Shown here: piece after piece, positions 35,911 through 46,969 of the stretch
Position numbering within the stretch: position 1 is the stretch's first letter
Layout: each line of letters begins with the position of its first letter
Position numbers and translations under genes: made by a program
Source: Saccopteryx bilineata
Lineage: Eukaryota; Chordata; Mammalia; Chiroptera; Emballonuridae
NCBI RefSeq assembly: GCF_036850765.1
Contig: NC_089492.1
Coordinates: 98,041,022 to 98,105,021 of the forward strand
Reading direction: 5' to 3'
Length of the DNA: 64,000 bases
The notes under the pieces: model-generated
Seen by the model: the letters and a program-made list of their open reading frames with translations, nothing else
Databases searched by the model: none
What the model was told of the DNA's origin: nothing

Positions 35911-36595
35911 TGTTGGTCAAATAAGTTTGTAAATATGATATATATGATTGCTTGCTTATAGTTTGCATTGGATGTAGGTATGGGGACAGGCTCTGAGCAG
36001 GTAGGATCCTTATAGCCTAGGGCTTAGTTTTAATACTAAGCCTTTCCCACTCTTTTTGATGTAGGGTGGTTCACTCTCATGAGGAATCCCATTATGCCTC
36101 AGATAAGTGACTTTGTATCAGAGATTTCCTTGTTTGTATATTGAATTAAAGGTTTTGATTTCTACAGTATAAAGTGGGGCAGACCAGGAGCTTGCTCTCT
36201 CTAGGTTCCTGAGATTAGCATTAGAGAGGAGAGCAGAGAAAGGCCATGTGGAGGAGGCCAGGAGAAGCAGCCAAGATGGTAGACAGCTGAGGGAAAAGCC
36301 AGTTTGTGCAGAATTTGTGCAGAGACAAGGAGATAGGGAACAGAGGTAAATAAGGCTAGTGAGCTAGAAACCTTTGATTTTAGGGAACTCGTATAAGTCA
36401 GTAGCTTTGTGAGCACTGAATGAGTGGGTTTTGGAGCCCAGTGTGTGTTTTTACTTGTCCGCCAGGTGCAAGCTAGGATTAAAGGTAATGGCGCACCAGT
36501 TTTTGGCTCCGCTGTTTCATTACCATCTGTCTGAATCTAATGTGAACCTGCATGGGCCAGGTGGCTGTGATGGTTGTCATGGCTACTGGCTTTAC
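35911..36595 (+). mobile_element. solo LTR b
   Basis: A 685-bp LTR starting TGTTGGTCAAATAAG and ending GGCTTTACA, flanked by GTGAG on both sides (35906-35910 and 36596-36600), a 5-bp duplication. TATAAA at 36168-36173 with the usual GTGGGGCAGACC after it marks the promoter. No coding sequence follows. Confidence 0.88.
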
Positions 36596-36779
36596 AGTGA
36601 GTAAGGGGTCTTGGAAAAAAAAGCTGATGTCGTTGCCTCTGTAGGTAGGTACAAGGTAATATTTTTTCATATGTGGATTGCAGAGGCACCATAGTTTCTC
36701 CAAATTGTTTATCCCCAGCTCAATGGTCTAAAGGAGGCCTTTGCTAGTTCAAAAGGTCCCGGGCTAGTTGGGCCAGCTG

Positions 36780-37440
36780 AAGCTTCAATCAAGTCAGTAT
36801 CCTCCCAACACACACAGGTTTGCACATCCCTGAGATAGAGTCTCTGGGCCTGTAGCTAGGCTTTTACAAACAACCATTGTGATTTAGACTGCCCTAATTA
36901 TCAGGTCACTTCCCAATGTAAACTTTCCCTAACATTTCTACTGTTATAAAGTACCACACCCCAGATTCTGAAAGGCACTGTACCTCATTTCATCGAGTTC
37001 ATGTAGAGACACCTAATCGAGATGAATTTTGAAGAGTTTTATTAGAGGAGGAGATTTATTAATATGCCAGCTGCATATGGCTGACACAGGGCATCTGCAA
37101 GCCCAAATCGTGCAGTGCCAAAAATAGTTCAGAGGCTGTTTATATACCCTTGCTCACACACGGGGGGGGGGGGGGGGGGGGGGGGGGGGGAATGACATCA
37201 TGGTACAAGCTGGCAACATTTGTTTAGGAGATACACAGAAACATTAAGACTTTCAAGTAACACAATCAAAGATGTTAACAAATCTTTATGGGTTCATCTT
37301 CCCTTACTAGCCTAGAGGTATTTACCCTCAAGATTCCAGGAAGGGGGAGGAATTACAATCAATGCAAGGTGGTATGTAAATGCTGCCTCCCATTAAAAGA
37401 GAAGTTTCTAGGTTAACCTTTATTTTAGATTTAAAACTGA
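36780..37440 (-). mobile_element. probable LTR of a second family
   Basis: On the minus strand TATATAAA (37139-37146) is followed by AATAAA (37065-37070) and a second AATAAA-like site, the U3-R-U5 promoter and polyadenylation order of an LTR. The ends are not clear and no duplication was found. A run of 29 G lies in its U3-like part. Confidence 0.45.
37162..37190 (+). repeat. poly(G) run of 29
   Basis: Uninterrupted G run between CACACAC and AATGACATCA. Such runs are unstable and hard to sequence, so the length may be unreliable. Confidence 0.9.
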
Positions 37441-37993
37441 ATGACTCATTGTTCTTATGTAAAGCCAGTAGCCAGGGCTACCATCACAACAGCCTGGCCC
37501 ATGCAGGTTCGCATTGGATTTGGACAGTTGGTAAAGAAACAACAGAGCCAAAAACTGGTGGGCCATAGTGTTTAATTCTAGCATGCACCCGGCGGGCAAG
37601 TAAAAAATACACACTGGGCTCCAAAACCCAGTCACATTCAGTGCTCACAAAGCTACTGACTTATCTGAGTTTCCTAGAATCAAAGGTTTCTAGCTCACCA
37701 GACTTATTCACCTCTGTTCCCCATCTCATTTCTTCTCCCTGCACACACTCTGTATAAACTGGCTTCTCACTCAACACTCTGCCATCTTGGCTGTTTCTCC
37801 TGGCCTCCTCCACATGACCTCTCTCTGCTCTCTCCTCTAATGCTAATCTCAGAAACCGAAAGAGAGCAAGCTCCCAGTCTGCCCCTATTTTATGGTGTAG
37901 AAATCCAAACCTTTAATCCAATATACAAAATAGGGAAGTCTCTAATACAAAGTCACTTATCTGGGGCATTATGGGATTGTACCACCCCACATC

Positions 37994-38010
37994 AAAAAGG
38001 GTGGGAAAGG
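37994..38010. repeat. target-site duplication of the L1-3 insertion (5' side)
   Basis: AAAAAGGGTGGGAAAGG matches 44251-44267. Undisturbed LTR copies have this sequence once (for example near 45292), which confirms that the site lies inside LTR c. Confidence 0.88.
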
Positions 38011-38330
38011 GAAGTGTAAATTTTTAGTTTCCTCATGGACTGCGGAAAACCAGGCCTTCAGCAGACGGAGTAACTTCCTGTTCAAGCCAGCGACCCTGGG
38101 TCCAAGCTGGTGAGCTTGTTTGCTCAAGCCAGATGAACCCGTGCTCAAGCCGGTGACCTCGGGGTCTCAAATCTGGATCTTCCACATTCCAGTCCAATGC
38201 TCCATCCACTGCGCTACCGCCTGAGTGAGAGAACAGGAGAGAGAGCGAGAGATAGAAACATTATTCTGTTCCTGTGTGAGCCCTGATGAGGGATCGAACT
38301 GCCAACCCTGAGCATCGAGGCTCTGGATTA
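38011..38330. other. non-L1 sequence between 5' duplication and L1-3 start (candidate 5' transduction)
   Basis: 320 nt made of a partial minus-strand SINE-B (about 38055-38225, lacking its tail) and a partial minus-strand SINE-D-like piece (about 38226-38330). It lies inside the target-site duplication, so it entered with L1-3 or was added at insertion. It fits RNA that started upstream of the source L1. Confidence 0.65.
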
Positions 38331-38577
38331 GGTGACGTCATGGAAATGGTGCCGTGAGCAGCGCGTCCGACAGCTCTCCCCTAAATCACAACAAATTTAT
38401 CAACTAGAAACAGAAAAATTTATCCTCGGAGCATTCCGGAGTTCCACACAAACTGATAGCAAAAGGACTGTTATCACTTGAATCTGAGAGACGAGGGTGT
38501 GGAGGAAGCTACCGCAGGGACATTCATTCAAGCCGCGAGGTTGTGCGCCTGTGTGCTATCAACAAGACCACCCTCAG

Positions 38578-39572
38578 ATGCCGATAAGAAAGAGGAAAAC
38601 GAATATTATGGATACAAAAGAAAGAGAGGTAACACAAATAGATGTGGAAAAATCTATGGAGAAAAGACTTAACATATTAGAAGCCTTGGAGCTAAATGAC
38701 AGAGAATTTAAAATAGAAATCTTAAAAATACTCAGAGATATACAAGAAAATACAGAAAGGCAATTTAGGGAGATCAGAAAACAACTCAATGAACACAAAG
38801 AATATATTACCAAGGAAATTGAAACTATTAAAACAAATCAAACAGAAATGAAAAACTCAATTCACGAGCTGAAAAACGAGGTAACAAGCTTAGCTAACAG
38901 AACAGCCCAGATTGAAGATAGGATTAGTGAAATAGAAGACAAACAACTGAGGCACAACAGAGAGAAGAAGAAAGAGACTCAAAAATAATAAAAAACGAGA
39001 AAGCCCTACAGGAATTGTCTGACTCCATCAGAAAGAATAACATAAGAATAATAGGTATATCAGAGGGAGAAGAGAAAGAAAATGGAATGGAGAATATACT
39101 CAAACAAATAATAGACGAGAACTTCCCAAGGCTGTGGAAGGAACTAAAGCCTCAAATTCAAGAAGCAAACAGAACACCGAGTTTTCTTAACCCCAACAAA
39201 CCCACTCCAAGGCACATCATAATAAAGATGACACAAACCAATGACAAAGAAAAAATTCTCAAGGCAGCCAGGGAAAAGAAGAGTACAACATATAAAGGAA
39301 GGCCTATTAGATTATCATCAGATTTCTCAGCAGAAACTCTACAAGCTAGAAGAGAGTGGACCCCAATATTTAAAGCCCTGAAAGAGAGGAACTTTCAGCC
39401 AAGAATACTATACCCATCAAAGCTATCCTTCAAGTATGAAGGAGATATAAAAACATTCACAAATACAGAAAAGATGAGAGAATTTATCAACAGAAAGCCC
39501 CCACTCCAGGAAATACTAAAGGGGGTTTTCCAACCAGATTCAAAGAACAAAAGAAAACAACACCACAAGTAA
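38578..39572 (+). pseudogene. L1-3 ORF1, single frameshift
   Basis: Homologue of the intact 331-codon L1-2 ORF1. One base is missing near 38947 (ACAACTGAGG where L1-2 has ACAACTTGAGG), about residue 124 in the coiled coil. The second half, from about 39000 to the stop at 39572, is open in the shifted frame and encodes the RRM-like and C-terminal domains. The ATG is kept, with an open but ATG-less frame just upstream because of the splice junction. The frameshift is absent from L1-2, so it arose after the two copies diverged. Confidence 0.92.
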
Positions 39573-39898
39573 CAGCTCCACCAAGAACACAATAAAAACA
39601 AACTTAAACTGTGACAACAAAGGACAAAAAGGGGGGAGAGGATGGAGATTAACAGTAGCAAAGGACGATGAAGTGCAGAAATACTTATAAGATAGGGTAC
39701 TACAATGAATATGGTAGGTACCCTTTTCATTACTTAATGGTAACCACCCTTGAAAAAACCACCACAAAAACACTTGACTTAAAAAAGGTAGCAACAGAGG
39801 AAAAAAGTATGGAACACAAAACAAACAAAAACAAATGATAGAAAAACAAAAGATAAGAATCAAACTAGATACAAAACTAACAGAAAGCAATTTATAAA

Positions 39899-42800
39899 AT
39901 GGCAGTAGGGAACCCACAAGTGTCAATAATTACACTCAATGTAAATGGATTAAACTTACCAATAAAAAGACACAGAGTAGCAGAATGGATTAAAAAAGAA
40001 AATCCAACTATATGCTGCCTACAAGAAACACATCTAAGCAACAAGGATAAAAACAAATTCAAAGTGAAAGGCTGGAAAACAATACTCCAAGCAAACAACA
40101 CCCCCAAAAAAGCAGGTGTAGCAATACTCATATCTAATAATGCTGACTACAAGACAGAAAAAGTACTCAGAGACAAAAATGGTCATTTCATAATGATTAA
40201 GGGGAAGTTGAATCGAGAAGACATAACAATCCTTAATATATATGCACCAAACCAAGGAGCACCAAAATATATAAGACAGCTACTTATTGACCTTAAAACA
40301 AAAACTAACAAAAATACAATCATACTTGGAGACCTCAATACACCGCTGACGGCTCTAGATCGGTCATCCAAACAGAGAATCAATAAAGATATAGTGGCCT
40401 TAAACGAAATACTAGAACACCTGGATATGATAGACATCTACAGGACACTTCATCCCAAAGCGACAGAGTATACATTTTTCTCTAGTGTACATGGAACATT
40501 CTCAAGAATTGACCATATGTTGGGCCACAAAGACAATATCAGTAAATTTAGAAAAATTGAAATTGTACCAAGCATATTTTCTTTTTTTTTTTTTTTTTTT
40601 TTTTTAGAAAAGGGGAATGTTTTTGTTTTTGTTTTTTTAATTATTATTTATTTATTCATTTTAGAGGAGAGAGAGAGAGATTGAGAGAGAGAGAGACAGA
40701 CAGACAGAAGGGGGGGAGGAGCAGGAAGCTTCAACTCCCATATGTGCCTTGACCGTACAAGCCCAGGGTTTTGAACCGGGGACCTCAGTATTTCCAGGTC
40801 AACGCTTTATCCACTGCGCCAACACAGGTCAGGCCCAAGCATATTTTCTGATCATAAAGCCTTGAAACTAGAATTCAACTGCAAAAAAGAGGGGGAAAAA
40901 CCCACAAAAATGTGGAAACTAAACAACATACTTCTAAAAAATGAATGGGTCAAAGAAGAAATAAGCGCAGAGATCAAAAGATAAATAAAAATGAAAATAC
41001 GACATATCAGAATCTCTGGGATGCAGCAAAAGCAGTAATAAGAGGAAAGTTCATATCACTTCAGGCCTATATGAACAAACAAGAGAGAGCCGAAGTAAAC
41101 CACTTAACTTCACACCTTAAGGAACTAGAAAAAGAAGAACAAAGACAACCCAAAACCAGCCGAGGAAAGGAGATAATAAAAATCAGAGCAGAAATAAATG
41201 AAATAGAGAACTGAAAAACTATAGAAAAAATCAATAAAACAAGGAGCTGGTTCTTTGAAAAGATCAACAAAATTGACAAACCCTTGGCAAGACTCACCAA
41301 GAAAAAAGGCACAGGACTCAAATAAATAAAATCCAAAATGAAAGAGGAGAGATCACCACAGACATCATAGATATACAAAGAATTATTGTAGAATACTATG
41401 AAAAATTATATGCCACCAAATACAACAATCTAGAAGAAATGGATAAATTCCTAGAACAATACAACCTTCCTAGACTGAGTCATGAAGAAGCAGAAAGCCT
41501 AAACAGACCAATCAGCAGGGAGGAAATAGAAAAAACTATTAAAAACCTCCCCAAAAATAAAAGTCCAGGCCCAGACGGTTATACTAGTGAATTCTATCAA
41601 ACATTCAAAGAAGACTTGGTTCCTATTCTACTCAAAGTCTTCCAAAAAATTGAAGAAGAAGCAATACTTCCAAACACATTTTATGAGGCCAACATACCCT
41701 CATACCAAAACCTGGCAAGGATGGCACAAAGAAAGAAAACTACAGACCAATATCTCTAATGAATACAGATGCTAAAATACTAAACAAAATACTGGCAAAC
41801 CGAATACAACAACATATTAAAAAAATAATACATCATGATCAAGTGGGATTCATCCCAGAATCTCAAGGATGGTTCAACATATGCAAAACGGTTAACGTAA
41901 TACACCATATCAACAAAACAAAGAACAAAAACCACATGATCTTATCAATAGATGCAGAAAAGGCTTTCGATAAAATACAACACAATTTTATGTTTAAGAC
42001 TCTCAACAAAATGGGTATAGAAGGAAAATATCTCAACATGATAAAGGGCATATATGATAAACCATCAGCCAACATCCTATTAAATGGCATAAAACTGAGG
42101 ACTTTCTACCTTAAATCAGGAACAAGACAGGGTTGGCCACTCTCTCCACTCTTATTTAACGTGGTGCTAGAAGTTCTGGCCAGAGCAATTAGACAAGACA
42201 AAGAAATAAAAGGCATCCATATCGGAAAAGAAGAAGTAAAGGTATCACTTTTTGCTGATGATATGATCCTATACATCGAAAACCCGAAGGACTCCACAAA
42301 AAGATTATTAGAAACAATAAACCAATACAGTAAGGTTGCAGGATACAAAATTAACATACAAAAGTCCATAGCCTTTCTATGAAATATTAGAAAACGAACT
42401 CAAAAAAATAATCCCCTTCACGATTGCAACAAAAAAAATAAAATACCTAGGAATAAACATAACAAAGAATGTAAAGGACCTATATAATGAAAATTACAAA
42501 GCATTGTTAAGGGAAATCGAAAAAGATACAATGAGATGGAAAAATATTCCTTGTTCTTGGATAGGAAGAATAAATATAATCAAAATGGCCATATTACCCA
42601 AAGCAATATACAAATTTAATGCAATTCCCATCAAAATCCCTATGAGATTTTTTTAAAGAAATGGAACAAAAAATCATCAGATTTTTATGGAACTATAAAA
42701 AACCCCGAATAGCCAAAACAATCCTAAGGAAAAAGAATGAAGCTGGGGGCATTACAATACCTGACTTTAAACTATATTATAGGGCCACGATAATCAAAAC

Positions 42801-43971
42801 AGCATGGTACTGGTAGAAAAATAGACACTCAGACCAATGGAACAGAATAGAAAGCCCAGAAATAAAACCACATATATATGGTCAAATAATCTTTGATAAA
42901 GGGGCCAACAACACACAATGGAGAAAAGAAAGCCTCTTCAACAAATGGTGTTGGGAAAACTGGAAAGCCACATGCAAAAGAATGAAACTCGACTACAGCC
43001 TGTCCCCGTGTACTAAAATTAATTCAAAATGGATCAAAGACCTAAATATAAGACCTGAAACAATAAAGTACATAGAAGAAGACATAGGTACTAAAATCAT
43101 GGACCTGGGTTTTAAAGAACATTTTATAAACTTGACTCCAATGGCAAGAGAAGTGAAGGCAAAGATAAATGAATGGGACTACATCAGAATAAAAAGTTTT
43201 TGCTCAGCAAGAGAAACTGATATAAAAATAAACAGACAGCCAACTAAATGGGAAATGATATTTTCAAACAACAGCTCAGATAAGGGTCTAATATCCAAAA
43301 TTTACAAAGAACTCATAAAACTCAACAACAAAGAAACAAAGAATCCAATAAAAAAATGGGAAGAAGACATGAACAGACACTTCTCCCAGGAAGAGATACA
43401 AATGGCCAACAGATATATGAAAAGATGCTCAGCTTCATTAGTTATTAGAGAAATGCAAATCAAAACTACACTGAGATACCACCTCACTCCTGTTAGATTA
43501 GCTATTATCAACAAGACGGGTAATAGCAAATGTTGGAGAGGCTGTGGAGAAAAAGGAACCCTCATTCACTGTTGGTGGGACTGTAAAGTAGTACAACCAT
43601 TATGGAGGAAAGTATGGTGGTTCCTCAAAAAACTGCAAATAGAACTACCTTATGACCCAGCAATCCCTTTACTGGGTATATACCCCAAAACCTCAGAAAC
43701 ATTGATACGTGAAGACACATGTAGCCCCATGTTCATTGCAGCACTGTTCACAGTGGCCAAGACATGGAAACAACCAAAAAGCCCTTCAATAGAAGACTGG
43801 ATAAAGAAGATGTGGCACATATACACTATGGAATACTACTCAGCCATAAGAAATGATGACATCAGATCATTTACAGCAAAATGGTGGGATCTTGATAACA
43901 TTATAAGGAGTGAAATAAGTAAATCAGAAAAAAACAAGAACTACATGATTCCATACATTGGTGGAACATAA
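39899..43971 (+). pseudogene. L1-3 ORF2, broken and SINE-interrupted
   Basis: Starts at ATG 39899. The endonuclease domain is open until a minus-strand SINE-C inserted at about residue 227, just before the catalytic D229/H230 pair, whose codons resume at 40850. A deletion near 40981 loses part of the RYIQTNEN region. TGA at 41212-41214, a one-base loss at 41297-41311 and TAG at 42814-42816 are shared with L1-2. An 11-base deletion near 42380 and a small change near 42645 (GAGATTTTTTTAAAG) are private. FADD is retained. The C-terminal part from 42982 is open to the usual stop at 43971. Confidence 0.92.
40583..40834 (-). mobile_element. SINE-C inserted in L1-3 ORF2
   Basis: Minus-strand SINE with a T-rich tail at the left and a tRNA-like head at the right (TTATCCACTGCGCCA). 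Flanked by a 15-bp exact duplication CCAAGCATATTTTCT at 40568-40582 and 40835-40849. It postdates L1-3. Confidence 0.95.
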
Positions 43972-44250
43972 AAATGAGACTAAGAGACATGAACAAGAGT
44001 GTGGTGGTTACCAGGGGTGGGGGGAGGGAGGACATGGGAGGGAGGGAGGGAGAGAGTTAGGGGGAGGGGGAGGGGCACAGAGAACTAGATAGAGGGTGGC
44101 GGAGGACAATCTGACTTTGGGCGAGGGGTATGCAACATAATTTAATGACAAAATAACCTAGACATGTTTTCTTTGAATATATGTACCATGATTTATTAAT
44201 GTCATCCCATTACCATTAATAAAAATTTATTTAAAAAAAAAAAAAAAAAA

Positions 44251-44267
44251 AAAAAGGGTGGGAAAGG
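44251..44267. repeat. target-site duplication of the L1-3 insertion (3' side)
   Basis: Copy of 37994-38010. The A-run merges with the poly(A) tail, so the left edge is uncertain by a few bases. Confidence 0.85.
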
Positions 44268-44417
44268 CTTAATCCCAAAACCAAGCCCTAGGCTATAAGG
44301 ATCCTGCTGCCCACAGCCCGCCCCCAACACACATTAATATCACCTGGTCAACGGCCTCCACATGGGCAGTGCCATCTTTAACAAAGTGAGCATAATCTAT
44401 TTTATCTGCCCAACACA

Positions 44418-44856
44418 CATCTCCTTCTTTCTCCCTGCACAAACTCTGCACAAACTGGCTTCTCCTTCAACACTCCGCCATCTTGGCTGCTTCTCCTGGC
44501 CTCCTCCATGTGGCCTTTCTCTGCTCTCCTCTCTAATGCTAATCTCAGGAACTGAGAGAGTAAGCTCCTGGTCTGCCCGCATTTTATAGTGCAGAAACCA
44601 AAAACCTTTAATCCAAGATACAAAATAGGGAAGTCTCTAATACAAAGTCACTTACCTGAGGCATGATGGGTTTGTACCACCCCACATCAAAAAAAAGGTG
44701 GGAAAGGCTTAGTCCTAAAACCAAGCCCCATGCTACAAGAATCCTGCCTGCCCACAGCCTGCCCTCAACACACATTAATATCACTTGGGCAATGGCTTCC
44801 ATGTGGGTAGTGCCATCTTTAACAAAGTGAGCATAATATAGTTTATCTGCCCAACA
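44418..44856 (-). mobile_element. partial LTR d
   Basis: Same family. On the minus strand it starts TGTTGGGCAGATAAA at 44856 and runs through a TATA-like box (44583-44588) to GGAGATG at 44418, where it is cut off by the start of LTR c. Confidence 0.8.
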
Positions 44857-45454
44857 GAGAGTAAGCTCCCAGTCTGCCCCACTTTATAGTGCAGAAATCA
44901 AAACCTTTAATCCAATATACAAAATAGCAAGTCTCTAATACAGTGGTCCCCAACCTTTTTTGGGTCATTGACCGGTTTAATGTCAGAAAATATTTTCACG
45001 GACCGGCCTTTAGTGTAGGACAGATAAATGTATCACGTGACTGAGACAAGCGTCAAGAGTGAGTCTTAGAAGGATGTAACAGAGGGAATCTGGTCATTTT
45101 TAAAAAATAAAACATCATTCAGACAAATATAAATGAAACAGAAATAATGTAAGTTATTTATTCTTTCTCTGCAGACCAGTACCAAATGGCCCACGGACCT
45201 GTACTGGTTCGCGGCTGGGGAGTTGGGGACCATGCTCTAATACAAAGTTACTTATCTGAGGCATGATGGGATTGCACCACCCCACATCAAAAAGGGTGGG
45301 AAAGGCTTTGTCCTAAAACCAAGCCCCAGGCTACAAGGATTCTGCCTGCCTACAGCTCGCCCCTGACACACATTAATATCACCTGGGCGACGACTTCCAC
45401 GTGGGCAGTGCCATCTTTAACAAAGTGAACATAATATATTTTATCTGCCCAACA
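44857..45454 (-). mobile_element. partial LTR e, with a hAT insertion
   Basis: Same family. On the minus strand it begins TGTTGGGCAG at 45454 and ends shortly after its TATA box (44883-44888), where LTR d begins. The hAT element at 44941-45234 interrupts it. Confidence 0.8.
44941..45234. mobile_element. hAT-type non-autonomous DNA transposon
   Basis: 294 bp beginning CAGTGGTCCCCAACC and ending GTTGGGGACCATG, so the terminal inverted repeats differ by one base. Exact 8-bp duplication CTCTAATA at 44933-44940 and 45235-45242, as in the hAT superfamily. No transposase frame. Confidence 0.92.
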
Positions 45455-45533
45455 CATACACACACACAAAAAAAATCAGTGATTAAAAACAATGAAATTA
45501 TTACTTGCATATATTATATGCTTTATGTGTCAA

Positions 45534-46276
45534 TGTAAGTGTTAATCCAAATTCGGAGGGACCCGAATTATGGAAGACAGAAGCAAGGTCCGTAGTCTAC
45601 ACATTAAAGCTTTATTGTCTAGCTTGGCCAAGCGGCGGGAACTCCGACAGAAATCTGACGGAGAGCGCGCCAGCCCTTTGTTCTACTTAGTTTTTATAGT
45701 TTTGTAAGTGGGAAGGAAGTACAGAAGCAAAAATTGCAATTAGGAGCCCCTTACCTCTATTGGTTATAGTCATATGTCCTTTAACATGATAGGACCACGT
45801 TCAATTTGCAAACCATACATCATTTTGGAGAAAACAAAATTCACAAGTCAACACAATGGTAGAAAGATATCTCTTTACATATTAAAAGGCCTTCCCACAT
45901 TTTCTAGTGTTCATCCATCATCTCTCTGTCCAGAGTCAGATGTATCAACCACATGCATTTACATAAGAGAGGTAGTTTCTGTGGGGACAAATGCCTGCAA
46001 ATGGCTCATTGCTACAAGAAAAGGTTTATCCTGGCTTTTCCCCTCCTGCACCTGGCTAGCCATTCACTCCTTTCCCCACAGGTGTGGTGGAATGTCAGGG
46101 AGTCTATGCTTCCTTCCCTTTTCATTTACAATACAATGGCAAGAGCCATCCTAGTTACACTAATCACACAGCACAGAGACTATTCTCACAATTTCTCTTA
46201 ACCCAAATTAATAAAATGTTCTCCAAGCCTCCTAAAATATTAATATTAATTCTGTAGCCTTTGGTACTTTACAACA
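45534..46276 (-). mobile_element. retrovirus-like (class I-type) solo LTR
   Basis: On the minus strand it starts TGTTGTAAAGTACC and ends ACACTTACA. TATAAAA at 45692-45698 and AATAAA at 45611-45616 lie 82 nt apart, a compact R region as in gammaretrovirus-like LTRs. No internal viral genes flank it and no duplication was found (TCAA on the left, CCTG on the right). Confidence 0.75.
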
Positions 46277-46936
46277 CCTGCGGGTGAAATGGCTCAGTGG
46301 CTCCTCAGTAAGAAACTTCTAAACCTATAAGTATTTTTTGAGTTTATTTGAGCAAACTGTCGATAATTGCAGAGAATCAAAGTCTCAAGGAATTGAAACA
46401 ATGCTTCAGAAAATGGCTGTTTTGCCACTTATTTTATACATTAAAATCAAACGGGAAAATTTAAGGGGATTACATAAAATTGATTGATGATAGATTAGAG
46501 AGGTGAGAGGAAGCAAAGTGGGTTATCTCTGAAATTGGATAAAAAGTAAAAATGTATATGTACTGAAACTTCTTTTACATAGGCAGGCATGAAATAGTTA
46601 ATTAACATGATAATAACACTGAGGGGGCTAGCTGGTTTCTGCTCTGGTGGAATGCTTGCCCTGAGGGGGAGGCAGGCAAAGAAAATGATCCTGACATTTC
46701 AAAGTGATGTTATCAGTTAAGTTATTGTAGCTGTAAAAGACAACAGACAGGGTCAATTAAGATAAGCATTGACCTTTGTTAGAGAAAAACACCTCTCCAG
46801 GACATGACCACCCATCATGATTTGCTTTTAGTTAGAAAGTTTTTATTTCAGACTACCCTGTGTGGTAACTTTAGGTCTCTGAGTTTGTAAGGCCACCATG
46901 CAGGCCTCTCTTGGCATTTGTCAGGTCAGCATATGG

Positions 46937-46969
<33 letters not shown>

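Larger units (their letters stand above)
38331..44250 (+). mobile_element. L1-3, spliced full-span LINE-1 copy
   Basis: From the L1 5' end (CRE TGACGTCA at 38333-38340) to a poly(A) tail. The first 223 nt match L1-2 13563-13787, then the sequence jumps at 38553/38554 to the L1-2 equivalent of 15914, skipping a GT...AG segment of 2126 nt. ORF1 has one frameshift. ORF2 carries the lesions of L1-2, a SINE-C insertion and further deletions. It inserted in LTR c. Its length fits L1-2 minus the intron plus the SINE. Confidence 0.95.
37458..44415 (-). mobile_element. LTR c, interrupted by L1-3
   Basis: LTR sequence at 37458-38010 and 44268-44415 is one element of the same family as LTR a and b, split by the L1-3 insertion. 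On the minus strand it starts TGTTGGGCAGATAAAAT and ends GGCTTTACA. Its TATA box is altered (CATAAAA). The flanks do not match as a 5-bp duplication (TCTTA against CACAT), and its right end abuts LTR d, so later rearrangement is likely. Confidence 0.8.

Noticed and set aside
36201..36416. Short frames in LTR copies repeated at several loci
   Set aside because: They recur because the LTR recurs; they shift and break between copies.
13563..44250. Segmental duplication as the reason for L1-2/L1-3 similarity
   Set aside because: Flanks, target duplications and tails differ, and L1-3 lacks the intron segment, so the copies are separate retrotranspositions.
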